From Acanthochromis polyacanthus (Eukaryota; Chordata; Actinopteri; Pomacentridae): 64,000 bases of DNA. The stretch spans positions 43,997,474 through 44,061,473 of the forward strand of contig NC_067113.1 of NCBI RefSeq assembly GCF_021347895.1, given 5' to 3'. The position numbers were made by a program, and so were the translations under genes. This document shows positions 50,650 to 62,022 of this stretch, in pieces. The notes beneath the pieces were generated by a model. The model did no database searches, was not told where the DNA came from, and was given only the letters and a program-made list of their open reading frames with translations. Position 1 is the first letter of the stretch, and each line of letters starts with the position of its first letter.

Positions 50650-52325
50650 GCTTCACTGCAAGTAACAAATGTAGACCCGGATAGATGATATCAATGTTCC
50701 TGAAGCAACACTCAGACGGACCTCAGAATCCAGTCTCACCAGTTGTATCGACAATTTCCTTTTAGATCGCTGGATCCGGCTGTAGCCACAGAAGTCTTGC
50801 TGTCAGAATTGGTATCCAGTGCCTCATAAATGATGACAAGTGATGTCTTCATTTCAACATTTTTCTGAAAAATACAAAAATTATGTCTTCATATGTGGTA
50901 CTGCTGTAGTAAACAAACACGTTTAAAAGCTCACTGCACTGGCTTTGACTGATGGACCCACATTACTCCATTAAACAATATTTATTTTTTTTAAAAACAG
51001 CAATGTCAGACATGATTGTGCAACCATATGTCAAAATTGAAAAAATTGTGCTGTTTTCTTCCTGCTGGAAGAAAGTTGTCTGTCCAGATTCAGAATATCT
51101 CTGCTATACGTCTCCGTCTCCACACATGCACACAGACATTCACGTAACTAAAGACAGAGGAAGTAGATATATAGGGCTGCCGACTTAACTAAAACAGACA
51201 AACCACTATTGGCCTGAGGAAGACGGAGAATTGTGTGGCGGTGATCTACAAGGGCAATTCTCCATTTGGAGCAGCACATTAAACATGCTTTTAAAGAGCT
51301 GGTGATAAAATGTGAGGCTTGGGGATTGGAGAGATGAATCCTTCTCGACAGACTTTTCCCCGGTCTCCCTTCCTCTAAATTACTGGGTTCGGAGCCTGCC
51401 AGGGAACACCAGAAGAGAGGTCGAACAGTAAATTTATTTCCCCGGGATGTGGAAGACAGTCAATGACAATTAGATCAAATACAGTGTGCAGATGTTAAGA
51501 ATCAAACAGTCATTAAAAAAAACGAACTATTTGCTCACCTTGAAATTAATAGGAGTATAAATATTTATCACATAATTATGCCATAAGGTATTTAAATGCA
51601 ATTACAATTTTGAAAATTACTCACACAGGATGCAAAAGCTGAACCTGAAATGGGTTTCCCACTGACTCCATCTCTCCATTTAGCCACCACACAATAGTTC
51701 CTGTAATCTCTGTGCATTTATTACAATGACTCCCCTAAACACTTGGCAGAAGTTAACCTTGAAAAAGCCAATATAAAAAAAAATCTATTTATTTTACACA
51801 TAAATCTATCTATTAGATTTACCATCCTGTATTCTTTGCAAACCTGGGCTTGTAAAAACCTTTGAGATGACAGCAGTTTACCTGTTTAGAAGAACGGCAG
51901 CCTCAGAATCCAACTTGAAGTCTCCTCATCTCTGAAACACTTTGCTGAAATTGGCAGGTGTTGTGTTGTCTTGACTGTCTTCCTTTTGTTGGGTTGCTTT
52001 GCAGTGTGTGGTGTTGTTGCCACTGCTGCAATAGTAAGGTATCTGTAGGATTTCCCACCATTAAATATGGTTTTCCTCCAGTCATACATTTGTAAACAAT
52101 CAAAACATGTCCACTCTGAAAAGACCAGTGATTGGTTAAAGGCTTCTCTTGCAGGCAAATTGACTAAAGCCTGAAAGCAGAGAAGTTGCAGGAATCTAGT
52201 TTCTTCTTAGATCAATTGAATTATAATCTGCTGAAATGTCAACGTAGAACTTTTGCACAAGAAAACCCAAAAAGTTACTTACTACAATTGCTTATTTTAC
52301 ATACTGTATATAACCCAATTACATG
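50650..52325. other. No gene recognised
   Basis: Noncoding AT-rich DNA. No transposon ends or RNA genes are seen. Confidence 0.5.
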
Positions 52326-52330
52326 TAATC

Positions 52331-52691
52331 CATTCAAAAATCAGGGGTCACTTGGAAATGGCCTTATTTTTGAAAGAAAAGCATTTTTTTTTCAATGAAG
52401 ATAACATTAAATGAATCAGAAATACAGTGTAGACATTGTTAATGTGGTAAATGACTATTCTAGCTGGAAATGGCTGATTTGTAATGGAATATCTCCATAG
52501 GGGTACAGAGGAACATTTCCAGCAACCATCACTCCTGTGTTCTAATGCTACATTGGGTTAGCTAATGGTGTTGAAAGGCTCATTGATGATTAGAAAACCC
52601 TTGTGCAGTTATGTTAGCACATGAATAAAAGGGTGAGTTTTCATGGAAAACATGAAATTGCCTGGATGACTCCAGATTTTTGAACGGTGTC
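52331..52691 (+). mobile_element. Tc1/mariner-type MITE, copy 2
   Basis: Collinear with copy 1 at 46905-47246. The ends are CATTCAAAAATCAGGGGTCA and CCAGATTTTTGAACGG, an eroded inverted repeat. It retains an internal segment (GATGATTAGAAAACCC) that copy 1 lacks. Confidence 0.65.
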
Positions 52692-52694
52692 TGG

Positions 52695-54045
52695 ATGTAA
52701 ACACATGCTAATAACAGGTTAGCCAGACCCTCACTGTAATCACACCTCAACAGCTATATCTGCAAATCATCTCTCTTTGCACCTTGATGGTTGACAAATC
52801 AGTCACATTTTATTATCCACTGTTGGCTGCAACATGCTACTAAAATTCTGTGATAATATGATCTTATTGTCTTTAAAATATTACATCTCCATTATTAAAA
52901 ATCTGTTTTTGTTCGTAATCTGTTTTTTTCTTCTCAAACTATTTGAGTTTGTATCCTCAAGAACTCTGACACTAACCAAATACTCATTTAAACCCATCTT
53001 ACTGCACCACCGACTCATAAAATACTTAAGGAAGTTAACGAGATCGGCATCCCTACAGAAGGACATAAGCTTATTGCTGCAATATAGAGGATAAAATAAA
53101 ATTACACTTTCATATCTGATGAGGTTTATTTGCAGTGTATAATGTACTGCCAGTTGGTGCGTAAATGAAAATCAAACTTACAGAGTGGTTGAGTGAAGCC
53201 ACTGGCATAATCATACACAAAAATGAGCAGTAAATGAACTAAAAATTTAAGTTAGCATCCACAGCTTAATGATCTGAACGCAGAATCCACACTGTGAGCT
53301 GACGTAAGGGGTTGAGTACAATCACTGAATTCACGACAACACAAAGGTCTTTATAATGAATAAAGGCCTCAGAGTGAGTCCAGTGTACTTAACATAAGAG
53401 ATCCTCCATTGTGAACATAAATATCACATGAATGTACGTCACTGATTAGTCTGCTCTGCACTTCCTCTCTTCCCCCCTGTGTGCTCCACCTCTTTCTTCT
53501 CACCCCTTGCTTCTGCTTTACAGAAATGGATATGAACCTTTTCAACACAAAGAAATGATTTTATTTGGTATTTATATTCTTTTTTTGAAGGCTAATCAGG
53601 TCTGAATTCATCCTGACCAGCAGGAACATGTCTGCATGCCCCCAAAACTCCAACAGTTTCAGTTCATTCAAACCCAAATCACACAGCTCCGGCTGCTACA
53701 AATTAAAAATTTTAAAAAACACTGAAACAAACAAAAAAAAAGTTGGGAGAAAATCGAAATAAAAAGAGCCACAACATGACTTTTTTTGCAGCACATTTCC
53801 ACTACTGATAACAACAGAGGGTTTGCAGTTTCCCTTCGAGCTTCATTTTTCCTTCTTCAAGCCCTTTTTGGTGCATTCATCAAAGCTGCACAACCTCTCA
53901 GAGGGGGATTTAAATCTATCAATGGACACTGCATGGAAAAAAGTAGACTTTTCTTTCCAAGGGAGGAAGTTAGCTGGTTAGTATGTCAAAGTTTGTATGC
54001 CTCTGCGTCAGATTCGGGTTGTCTGACATCCATCACAACATCACA
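52695..54045. other. No gene recognised
   Basis: AT-rich noncoding sequence. Nothing coding can be supported. Confidence 0.5.
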
Positions 54046-54049
54046 CCCT

Positions 54050-54240
54050 TTGACTCATCGATGAACTGCTTGGAAATTGGTGGTCAAAGGTCACTGTGAC
54101 CTCTGAAAACACGTTTTAGCCGTAACTCAAGCATTCATGCGCTAATTCTGACAAAAATTCACACAAAGGTCTTACAGGATTATATTACTAAGTGATGACA
54201 TTTTTGCCCAGAAGGCCAACTTCACTGAGACAGCATATTG
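54050..54240 (+). repeat. Common teleost dispersed repeat fragment
   Basis: GGTGGTCAAAGGTCACTGTG, CGTAACTCAAGCATTCATG and TTCACACAAAGGTCTTACAG form a phrase widely repeated in fish genomes. Family not assigned. Confidence 0.4.
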
Positions 54241-54759
54241 TTCTGCACTTTTACAGTCATTATTCAGCACCATAACTGAGAAGGGAACAGAAGGGGAGCC
54301 TGTGACCATATGTCACATTTGATCCAATACTGATTCAGTAGTTTCACTTCGCCATCTTTTCTGTAATACATAATCATCTGCATGCACCTCAATTTCATAC
54401 TGCTATATTGTAGAACAAAAACTGCTCGAGCTTGTTTGTGTTGCTCTAAACCAGTCACAGTTGTTGTGAGTGTAGCTAATGGCGTTGTCACACTCTAGCG
54501 TATAGAGCCAGTGTATGAGGAATGTATCGAATATTTCAAAAAATTGTTTATACGCACAACTTTTCAGCGTATGAGGTCGATTTTCCTACCGTCAGCGTAT
54601 GAGTAGCGTAGGAGTAGCGTACACATAGTGTATGTCAGCGTATGCGATGTGATGTGTATTTGAGTGGGACGTATACCGACGTATGAGTAATGTATATCAG
54701 CGTACCTCCGACGTATGAGTAACGTATGCGGAACGTCAGCCTAACGTATGAGGAGCGTA

Positions 54760-55011
54760 CACAGCTGGTGATGTTGGGACCAACCCTGTCCAGCAGTTCG
54801 TCATACATTTCTGGAGGCATGCGTAGGAAGTTCCTGAAGGCTCTCTGATCTTCATTTCTCATTGGTCATAAAGCCCAAATTGACACCGCCTTCCAATCCA
54901 AGGTTTCACCCAGATTACACGTCTCATTCTACGCCTTCTTCTTCTGTGTCTTGCATACTCAACTGCCAACTGTAACAAGTCTTGGTGATGTTGCAGCACA
55001 GCAACCTCCAT
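54760..55011 (-). pseudogene. Harbinger transposase N-terminal remnant, frameshifted
   Basis: From ATG 55011 the minus strand encodes MEVAVLQHHQDLL, then an arginine run and VIWVKPWIGRRCQFGLYDQ, followed by a stop at 54861-54859. In another frame from 54862 it continues RNEDQRAFRNFLRMPPEMYD and ELLDRVGP. These are the conserved N-terminal signatures of HARBI1-like transposases (PWI..R, then FLRM-x-P-x-x-F/Y-DELL). A small deletion caused the frame change. The DDE catalytic domain is absent, so this is a non-functional stub. Confidence 0.75.
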
Positions 55012-55056
55012 CTCTGAACTGCTGGTACAAACTGATACAGATTTGGAAATGTGAGA

Positions 55057-55065
55057 CTTTATATA
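55057..55065 (-). promoter_or_regulatory. TATA box of the Harbinger transposase remnant
   Basis: TATATAAAG on the minus strand lies about 50 bp upstream of the ATG at 55011. It is positioned as a TATA box for the transposase transcript. Activity is unknown. Confidence 0.45.
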
Positions 55066-55949
55066 CCCCCCCATACGCTGGAAATACGCATGTAATATGC
55101 ATGGGATAAGTTGGCTGTACGCTCAGAACACGTTAGGCATAAGTTGAGTACGTTAGACTGTCGTTAGAACTACCATCATAACGTTAGCCATTCGTTAGAC
55201 ACACGTCAGACACGCGTTCATTATACGCTCCTCTAACGCTAGGTTTCCTAACCCACTCAATTTCAACGTATGAGAAGCGTACTCAACGTATGAGTAACGT
55301 ACCTTCAGCGTACCTCTACTGTGTTCAGCGTATGAGGAACATATGAGGAGCGTAAAATTCATACGTCGACATACACTGAAAATTTTTGTGCATGTTCAAA
55401 AAATGTTTTGGCCATCAGCGTACACCGACGTACCCCGACGTATTAGAAACGTATTCCAGCGTACCCCTAGCGTGTTTCAGCGTATGTCAGCGTATGCCCA
55501 AAAAGTCCATACGTTCCTCATACGCTGGCTCTATGCGCGAGAGTGTGACAGCGCCATAAGTGAGGGTTGCAGCTTTGGTGCTTGGTCAAAATAGTGTTGG
55601 ATGGAACTGTTTTGGTGGAACATTTGCATGCAGGGAGACAAAATGCATGATTGGTTGCTAGCCTGGATGTTGTTGTTATTGTTGTTTCACGCAGTTAAGT
55701 GGATTTTGAAAATGGTAACACACAGATAGTAAAAGGAGAGAAGGCTGGGTTGCTTGAGGAAGGACTGTCTACTGTCTAATGGCCACAATTTGGTGTATTG
55801 ACCAAGAATGTATTCAGATACAAGAAGTTTGACTGAACAAATGTACACACTGGACCACATATTTTATATCTGGACAGACATCGATACAAACTGCTACTTA
55901 GATGGTTACAGAGACACACAACCATGAGTAAGCAATTATAGTTCATTGG

Positions 55950-56205
55950 TAAATGTTCTGCATTTATATGGGACCTTCTTATCCCTAGCTAGATTTTACA
56001 AAAAACTTGTTTCAGTGTGTTTCTCATTCACAATTTTCATAAACAGCAATGGGGACAAAAGTGCCATGCAATTTGGTTACCTGCCATTGGGATCAACTTG
56101 TAGTTCAGTGTGTTGCCCAAGGACACATGGAGGAGCCGGGAATCAACCCCCCCAACCCTGCAATCAATGGACACCCTGCTCTACTACCTCATCCAGGCTG
56201 TAATT
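55950..56205 (+). repeat. SINE-like dispersed repeat, degraded
   Basis: Begins TGGTAAATGTTCTGCATTTA and ends with GTTGCCCAAGGACACATGG and AGGAGCCGGGAATCAACC. It is the same family as the nested copy at 7393-7542, here with its other end. The middle is eroded. Confidence 0.5.
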
Positions 56206-56209
56206 TAAG

Positions 56210-56685
56210 TATAACTTGTTGAGCTGATATTATCACTATCAATTTATAGCTGCACTAGAATATTATAGCATATATTAGCAAAGAGAAAATATGTGTTTGC
56301 ACGCACTAATTGCTTTGTAATAATACACATCCTCCATACTCAAAGATCATAAAACTCACTGAAGAAAGACCATTTTGCATTTCCATTTCAAATTTTATTA
56401 AGAGCTCCTCCAGCGGTTTGTATCACAGTGTTCAACGGGGTGTATCAGAGCCAAGCAGGCTTTTAGAATGGCCTCAAGGGTCGAAATTCATGTGGAGAGA
56501 AGGAAGCAGAGTCCGTAGGTTAGCGTGGGTTCAAAAGGTCAAACACAAAAGAGGCAGCATGTGTGAAGACAGTGAATTTAAAGTGGAGTTTGTGCGTACA
56601 AGTTGGCCCCATGTTGCCACTGCTAGCTCTCTCTAATGCCAAGGAAAGGCTTAAACTGTTTTACATCCTTCCCCATGCTCTGCTG
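56210..56685. other. No gene recognised
   Basis: Noncoding. Open frames over 56310-56636 are not recognisable. Confidence 0.45.
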
Positions 56686-56689
56686 TGGA

Positions 56690-56965
56690 ACTGTAGCAAG
56701 AGGGTGTTCGAACAAAAACTAAATGCAGCTTGTAAAATGACAATAATCAAAGCCATTTCCTGTGTTTTTTCAAACTGTGCACTGCCTGAAAAGATACATT
56801 ATTTAACGTTTGCTACATTTACTAACTATTCCACTGAAACACAGATGAAGAGAACTGTTAACAATGGGGTGAAACTTCAAAAGAAATTTGAAAATGGCCT
56901 TTTTGAGGGCATTTTTCTCCATGAACCATAACCACCAGCTACCATCTCGGGTCAGGTGTTTGCTT
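56690..56965 (+). repeat. Old direct repeat flanking the minisatellite, left copy
   Basis: Blocks GAACAAAAACTAAATG, CACTGCCTGAAAAGATA, TTCCACTGAAAC, GTTAACAATGGGGTGAA and GAACCATAACCACCAGCT recur in the same order at 60305-60540. Here one frame stays open throughout (56563-56931) but has no known domain. Confidence 0.6.
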
Positions 56966-56969
56966 ATCA

Positions 56970-57395
56970 AACTCTCCCGGAAATCCCATCACGACATTAC
57001 CTTGAGGTATTTAAGAAATACTGTAATTTTTGGAATTTGTGGAATTCCTTCCACAATGCTCCCTGGGTTTCCCCCAGTTTTATTTCTGTTTAGGTAAGCA
57101 TGACCTTGGTCTTAACTAAGAGAGAGAGAGAACTTGTGCTTTAGGCTTTGTCGTCTTGTCTAGGTTTCCATTGGGTTGCAGTTCACACAGAATTTTTCAG
57201 TGTACACATGAGTTCAGTTTACATGTCATGTTTTCCAGTTCTATCTTTGTCTGTACTTGAGTCTGATTTAAATATCCCATTTTCCTAGTTTTAACATTTG
57301 TTCAATGTCAGAATCCCACAACACAAGCTCATCTTTTATGACAGGTGAAGGTTGAGATGAAGTGAAGCGCTCGCTGCCGCATCTGCTGCTGTGTG
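56970..57395. other. No gene recognised
   Basis: Noncoding lead-in to the minisatellite. The last 30 bases (CTGCTGCTGTGTGTGTTGTG) look like the seed from which the 19-bp unit arose. Confidence 0.45.
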
Positions 57396-58761
57396 TGTTG
57401 TGTCTGCTCTCTAGTATTGTATCTACTCTAAAGTATTGAATCTACTCTCTAGTGTTGTATCTACTCTCTGGTATTGTATCTACTCTCTAGTATTGCATCT
57501 ACTCTAAAGTATTGAATCTACTCTCTAGTATTGCATCTACTCTCTAGTATTGTATCTACTCTCTAGTGTTGTATCTACTCTCTAGTATTGCATCTACTCT
57601 CTAGTATTGCATCTACTCTCTAGTATTGCATCTACTCTCTGGTATTGTATCTACTCTCTAGTGTTGTATCTACTCTCTAGTGTTGTATCTACTCTCTAGT
57701 ATTGCATCTACTCTCTAGTATTGCATCTACTCTCTAGTGTTGTATCTACTCTCTAGTGTTGTATCTACTCTCTAGTATTGCATCTACTCTCTAGTATTGC
57801 ATCTACTCTCTAGTATTGCATCTACTCTCTGGTATTGTATCTACTCTCTGGTATTGTATCTACTCTCTAGTATTGTATCTACTCTCTAGTATTGTATCTA
57901 CTCTCTGGTATTGTATCTACTCTCTAGTATTGTATCTACTCTCTGGTATTGTATCTACTCTCTAGTATTGTATCTACTCTCTGGTATTGTATCTACTCTC
58001 TAGTATTGCATCTACTCTCTAGTATTGCATCTACTCTCTAGTATTGTATCTACTCTCTAGTATTGTATCTACTCTCTGGTATTGTATCTACTCTCTAGTA
58101 TTGTATCTACTCTCTGGTATTGTATCTACTCTCTAGTATTGCATCTACTCTAAAGTATTGAATCTACTCTCTGGTATTGTATCTACTCTCTAGTATTGTA
58201 TCTACTCTCTGGTATTGTATCTACTCTCTAGTATTGTATCTACTCTCTAGTATTGCATCTACTCTCTAGTATTGCATCTACTCTCTGGTATTGTATCTAC
58301 TCTCTAGTATTGTATCTACTCTCTAGTATTGTATCTACTCTCTGGTATTGTATCTACTCTCTAGTATTGTATCTACTCTCTGGTATTGTATCTACTCTCT
58401 AGTATTGCATCTACTCTAAAGTATTGAATCTACTCTCTGGTATTGCATCTACTCTCTAGTATTGCATCTACTCTCTAGTATTGTATCTACTCTCTAGTAT
58501 TGTATCTACTCTCTAGTATTGTATCTACTCTCTAGTATTGTATCTACTCTCTAGTATTGTATCTACTCTCTGGTATTGTATCTACTCTCTAGTATTGCAT
58601 CTACTCTAAAGTATTGAATCTACTCTCTGGTATTGTATCTACTCTCTAGTATTGTATCTACTCTAAAGTATTGCATCTACTCTCTAATATTGTATCTACT
58701 CTCTAGTATTGAATCTACACTCTAGTATTGTTTCTACTCTCTAGTGTTGTATCTACTCTCA
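57396..58761 (+). repeat. 19-bp minisatellite, 71 units in unbroken register
   Basis: The consensus unit is TATTGTATCTACTCTCTAG. Seventy-one full units span 57396-58744, with a partial unit to 58761. Landmark variants AAAG at 57430, 57506, 58152, 58418, 58608 and 58665 are all separated by exact multiples of 19, so no indel has broken the register. Units vary mainly at three sites: TATTG or TGTTG, then T/C/A before ATC, then CTAG, CTGG or AAAG. There is no coding potential, since 19 is not a multiple of 3 and TAG recurs. Confidence 0.95.
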
Positions 58762-58815
58762 GATGTACGTCGCTTCGGATAAAAGCGTCTGCTAAATGAA
58801 ATTGTAGAATTGTAG
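58762..58815 (+). repeat. Teleost repeat tail next to the minisatellite
   Basis: GTACGTCGCTTCGGATAAAA followed by GCGTCTGCTAAATG is a very common fish repeat tail, usually found at one end of a dispersed element. The minisatellite may have expanded inside or beside such an element. Confidence 0.5.
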
Positions 58816-60300
58816 GTGGCCTCAATCAGCTTATTATCCAATCAGAGCGTAGCACACATCTCACATCTCACTCACACCTACAGAAAGGGAAGGGGAAAGG
58901 GAGGGAGAGCAACCAGCTAAGCAGAGGTGGAGGGGGTGACATTTCCTGAAAATCACCTAAATATATGGAAGTGCCTTTTAGAAGCTGCCTGGAGTCATTT
59001 GTGTGTGTTTTTCCTTCTTATCCCACCTCCCCCACACCCTTACCCTTGACTCTCCTCATTTCCTCACACATGAGATTTAGCTTCTATGAAGAGCCTCTGC
59101 ACTAAATGTAGTTAGGGAGGCTGAACAGTAGGCTGGTCCTCTGCACTAAGCTGGCACTCTACCTACACACACATATGCACTAACACACACACACACACAG
59201 GGATGGACAGACACTTAACCACCCACATGCTGCAGCCTCTGACTCCATAAGGACTACAAAAGAAACTGATTCGCAAGGCCACTGCATTCAGCCTCCACAA
59301 TAGACCTGATGAGACTGAAACCGAACAAGCGCACACCTACACAGACACACAAAGACGCATACACGCACAGTCCCTGACAACAGTCCTGATGAGTTGGGAA
59401 AAATGCTAATTGACCTGCAGGTAGAGTTGTTATGACGCTGACATGTGTTTCGAAACATCATTTCGCGGCACGGCGTTGTAGAAAGTGAGCAGGCGAGAGT
59501 ACAAGGATGAGAAGGGCTTTTGTTTTTGTTTTTTGTAGCAGGAAAGGCAGACAACGGAGAGAGAAAGAGTGGAGATGTTTTGTGCGTAGGAGAGAGAGTC
59601 AGACAAAGAGCATGCTTGGAAATGAAAGAGGGACAAACAAGACAAGGAGAGTATGGCAAAGTGTGTGAAAGAGTGTGTGAAGCAGTCCGACATGAGAATG
59701 TGTGAGAGACGGCCGAAAGGAAGAAAAAACAATTAGAAAAAAAAATGCAAGAGAAGGAGAGAGTGGTGGAGATAGAGACAAGAGGGAGTGGAAGAGGGTA
59801 CAAGACAGCTTTTATTACACAACATGTGCTGTGGACAGATGGTGGTGAATTATGTATTAAGGCTTTTACACTGCTCCTGTACTTTTTGCACTGGAGTAGA
59901 AAATGAGCCCGCATGTGCAACAAAATGTTTAGCTAAGTTCCGCGTCTTCACCCAGGGGGCTTTTTTAAAACATTAATACGACAGGACACACAGGTGAACA
60001 CACACACACACAGGAACACACACTTCTAAGAAAGCCTGTTTTAAAAATGAATCAAATGTGCATATTTTGGGTGCTTTTATTGTGGAGGGAAGGTGGCAGA
60101 ATTCAGTGACACTGCTTTGCATCTGGATGTAAATGATAAAAGATGGTTTCGCTCTCTATTTTATCTTATTTTCTCCCACTGAAGATATAAAATTGGATCA
60201 CAAATGTGTATTTTTTTGTTTGTGACTCATTTTATTAGGTTTTTTTTTTTTTTTTTTTTACAAATGAGCACATATGCAGCTCGCTCTTTGCACATGGGAT
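58816..60300. other. No gene recognised; purine-rich tract
   Basis: CA tracts at 59185-59200 and 60000-60013, a GA-rich purine tract at about 59480-59810 and a T18 run at 60240-60259. The long minus-strand open frame at 59288-59923 is the pyrimidine-strand shadow of the purine tract. Confidence 0.5.
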
Positions 60301-60304
60301 TCTC

Positions 60305-60540
60305 TAGAAAGAGAGTGTGTGAACAAAAACTCAATAGCAACATGGAAAATGACAAAAATCTCAGTCATTTCATGTGTTGCTTCAAACTTTACACTGCCTG
60401 AAAACATATACTAACTCTTCCACTGAAGCAAAAAAAGTTAATAATGGAGTAAATGTTCAGAAGAAGTTTGAAATTGGCCTCTTAGACCAGCATTTTCCTA
60501 CATGGACCATAACCAGCTGCCATCCAGGCTATGTGCTAAT
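60305..60540 (+). repeat. Old direct repeat flanking the minisatellite, right copy
   Basis: Partner of 56690-56965, in the same orientation and about 3.6 kb away. It lacks about 30 bp of that copy and has lost the open frame. Confidence 0.6.
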
Positions 60541-60544
60541 GCAT

Positions 60545-61020
60545 CACATCACTGCAGTTACAATTATGATCATGTAAAGAAAACTGAGGAATAGATTGAA
60601 AAATAGTGACCTGAATTTGTTTTTAAGGGGAAGAAGGCAGGAAAGTGGTGAGACAGAAGATGTAAAAGTGGACCACTGATGGGAATGATTTGTTCGGGTT
60701 GATTACATATGAACAGGAGATTGACAGGCAGACAGAGAGGGCCGGTAAAAAACTTCATGGATTTTTGACGCTCCAACGACCCACGGATGCGTCGGCCCAT
60801 TGGGATTTACCCCGGTGCGCCCGATGGCCAACACGCCAATGCATCTAAACCAGAAAACACACATTGATGCTCTGCAAAATGCACAAAAGCCACAGCCATT
60901 TGGACGAATGGAGGGAGGAATGAAAAAAACACACACAAAAAAAAACTGGGATGACATTTGCTTCACACCCAAGTGGGTTTGTAGGCATCCAGTCGATTCT
61001 GTTCACCCTCCTCCTTTACC
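60545..61020. other. No gene confirmed; GC-richer segment
   Basis: From about 60760 GC and CpG content rise (GGATGCGTCGGCCCATTGGG, CCCGGTGCGCCCGATGGCC). One plus-strand frame is open from 60800 across the candidate exon. It may be an exon-proximal conserved segment or an unrecognised repeat. Confidence 0.35.
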
Positions 61021-61023
61021 CAG

Positions 61024-61149
61024 TGATGGACTTGGAGCTGCCCACCCTGTCTGCTGCCAGTCATATTGGCCTTCCTGGCACGACGGCCAGTCAGAGGTCC
61101 TGCCAAGGCTGGGAACGCAGCAGTCCTCAGGCCAAGGGGACACATGCTA
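61024..61149 (+). CDS. Candidate internal coding exon (low confidence)
   Basis: A pyrimidine-rich acceptor (CACCCTCCTCCTTTACCCAG, ending 61023) and a donor (CTA/GTAAGG, GT at 61150) bound 126 nt. That is exactly 42 codons, so phase is preserved. One frame reads MDLELPTLSAASHIGLPGTT, then ASQRSCQGW and onward without a stop. The segment is markedly GC-richer than its surroundings. No domain is recognised and no neighbouring exon is seen. If real, it would be one exon of a gene with very long introns. Confidence 0.25.
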
Positions 61150-61159
61150 GTAAGGGAAT

Positions 61160-62015
61160 TTGGCAGTAATGGACTGTAAAGGGAGAGACAGCAAAAAATA
61201 AAAAAAAGTCAGGGTGAGGAAGCCAGAAAGAGAAGAATCCAGAATACTGGAAGCAACAGAGGAAGACAGGAGGAGGACAAAATGGAAAAAAAAACACTTA
61301 GAGACATTTGTGGAAAAGCAAGAGACTAAAACCTGCTGTCAGTATAATTAAAATTAAATCACTGGAAGTCATCTTCTGTCTCTTTCCAGCTCACAACTCT
61401 CTCCAGCTCTCGTCTGTAAACAACGCTGTTAATGAGACACACTCTCTCTCACTCAGACACACAAACGTGCACCTTCCGCCACGCAAACTCATACCTCACA
61501 CACAGTTCACACCCGCAGTATACACAAATGTAATGAGAGTTGGGTGTTTACACTGCGAAGACTGATGGCTGTTATTAAGTCGGGATGCGTCTCGCTTGGT
61601 GAGATAAGTTTATTTGCTGCTGTGCTTACATGAAGGGCATTTGATTGCGATTGCAGCATCTCTCAGGCACGTTCACGTACGAAAATCACACGTGCACAGT
61701 CAAAAAAATCCTAAGAACAGACATAGAATTCAGCAGGTGAGCACTAAATATCTATGTATGTTAAAAAGTAAAACACAATCGATCCAGAGTTCCTGCTGTT
61801 TTGTTTTTTAAATTTCCAAAAGGCATATTTGCCTTCTTTCGATCGACTGCCTCACTTGTTTGGGACCCACTGAGAGTGTGAAATTACTTTAATCAGAATC
61901 TGTGATGAAGCTGTTGCACCACCAACAAACAAAATATCAGTTAAAAAAAATTCTGTAAACTTTTTGCATTTTCAGGGAATGTGCCACCTGCTTTAAAAGA
62001 AAGCTTAAAAGCAAA
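61160..62015. other. No gene recognised
   Basis: Noncoding sequence with A-rich and GA-rich patches and no transposon ends. Confidence 0.5.
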
Positions 62016-62022
62016 CCTCACA

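Larger units (their letters stand above)
54480..55556 (-). mobile_element. PIF/Harbinger deletion derivative packed with CGTA motifs
   Basis: The element is flanked by TAA on both sides (54477-54479 and 55557-55559), the usual PIF/Harbinger target. The ends are inverted repeats of roughly 45 bp that both begin TGGCG(T/C)TGTCACACTCT. Each roughly 300-bp flank holds a dozen or more CGTATGAG/CGTAC-type motifs, many preceded by CAG or AA. They are CpG-rich against an AT-rich background. Between them (54760-55065) lies a remnant of the transposase promoter and first coding part. It probably moves, or moved, using a full-length relative's proteins. Confidence 0.8.

Noticed and set aside
57396..58761. 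CRISPR-like or centromeric array
   Set aside because: Units are contiguous 19-mers without spacers, and the context is vertebrate. Unit length and array size fit a minisatellite, not alpha-type centromere DNA.
59288..59923. 211-codon minus-strand open frame
   Set aside because: Ser/Leu/Cys-rich low-complexity translation of the pyrimidine strand of a GA-rich tract. No homology signal.
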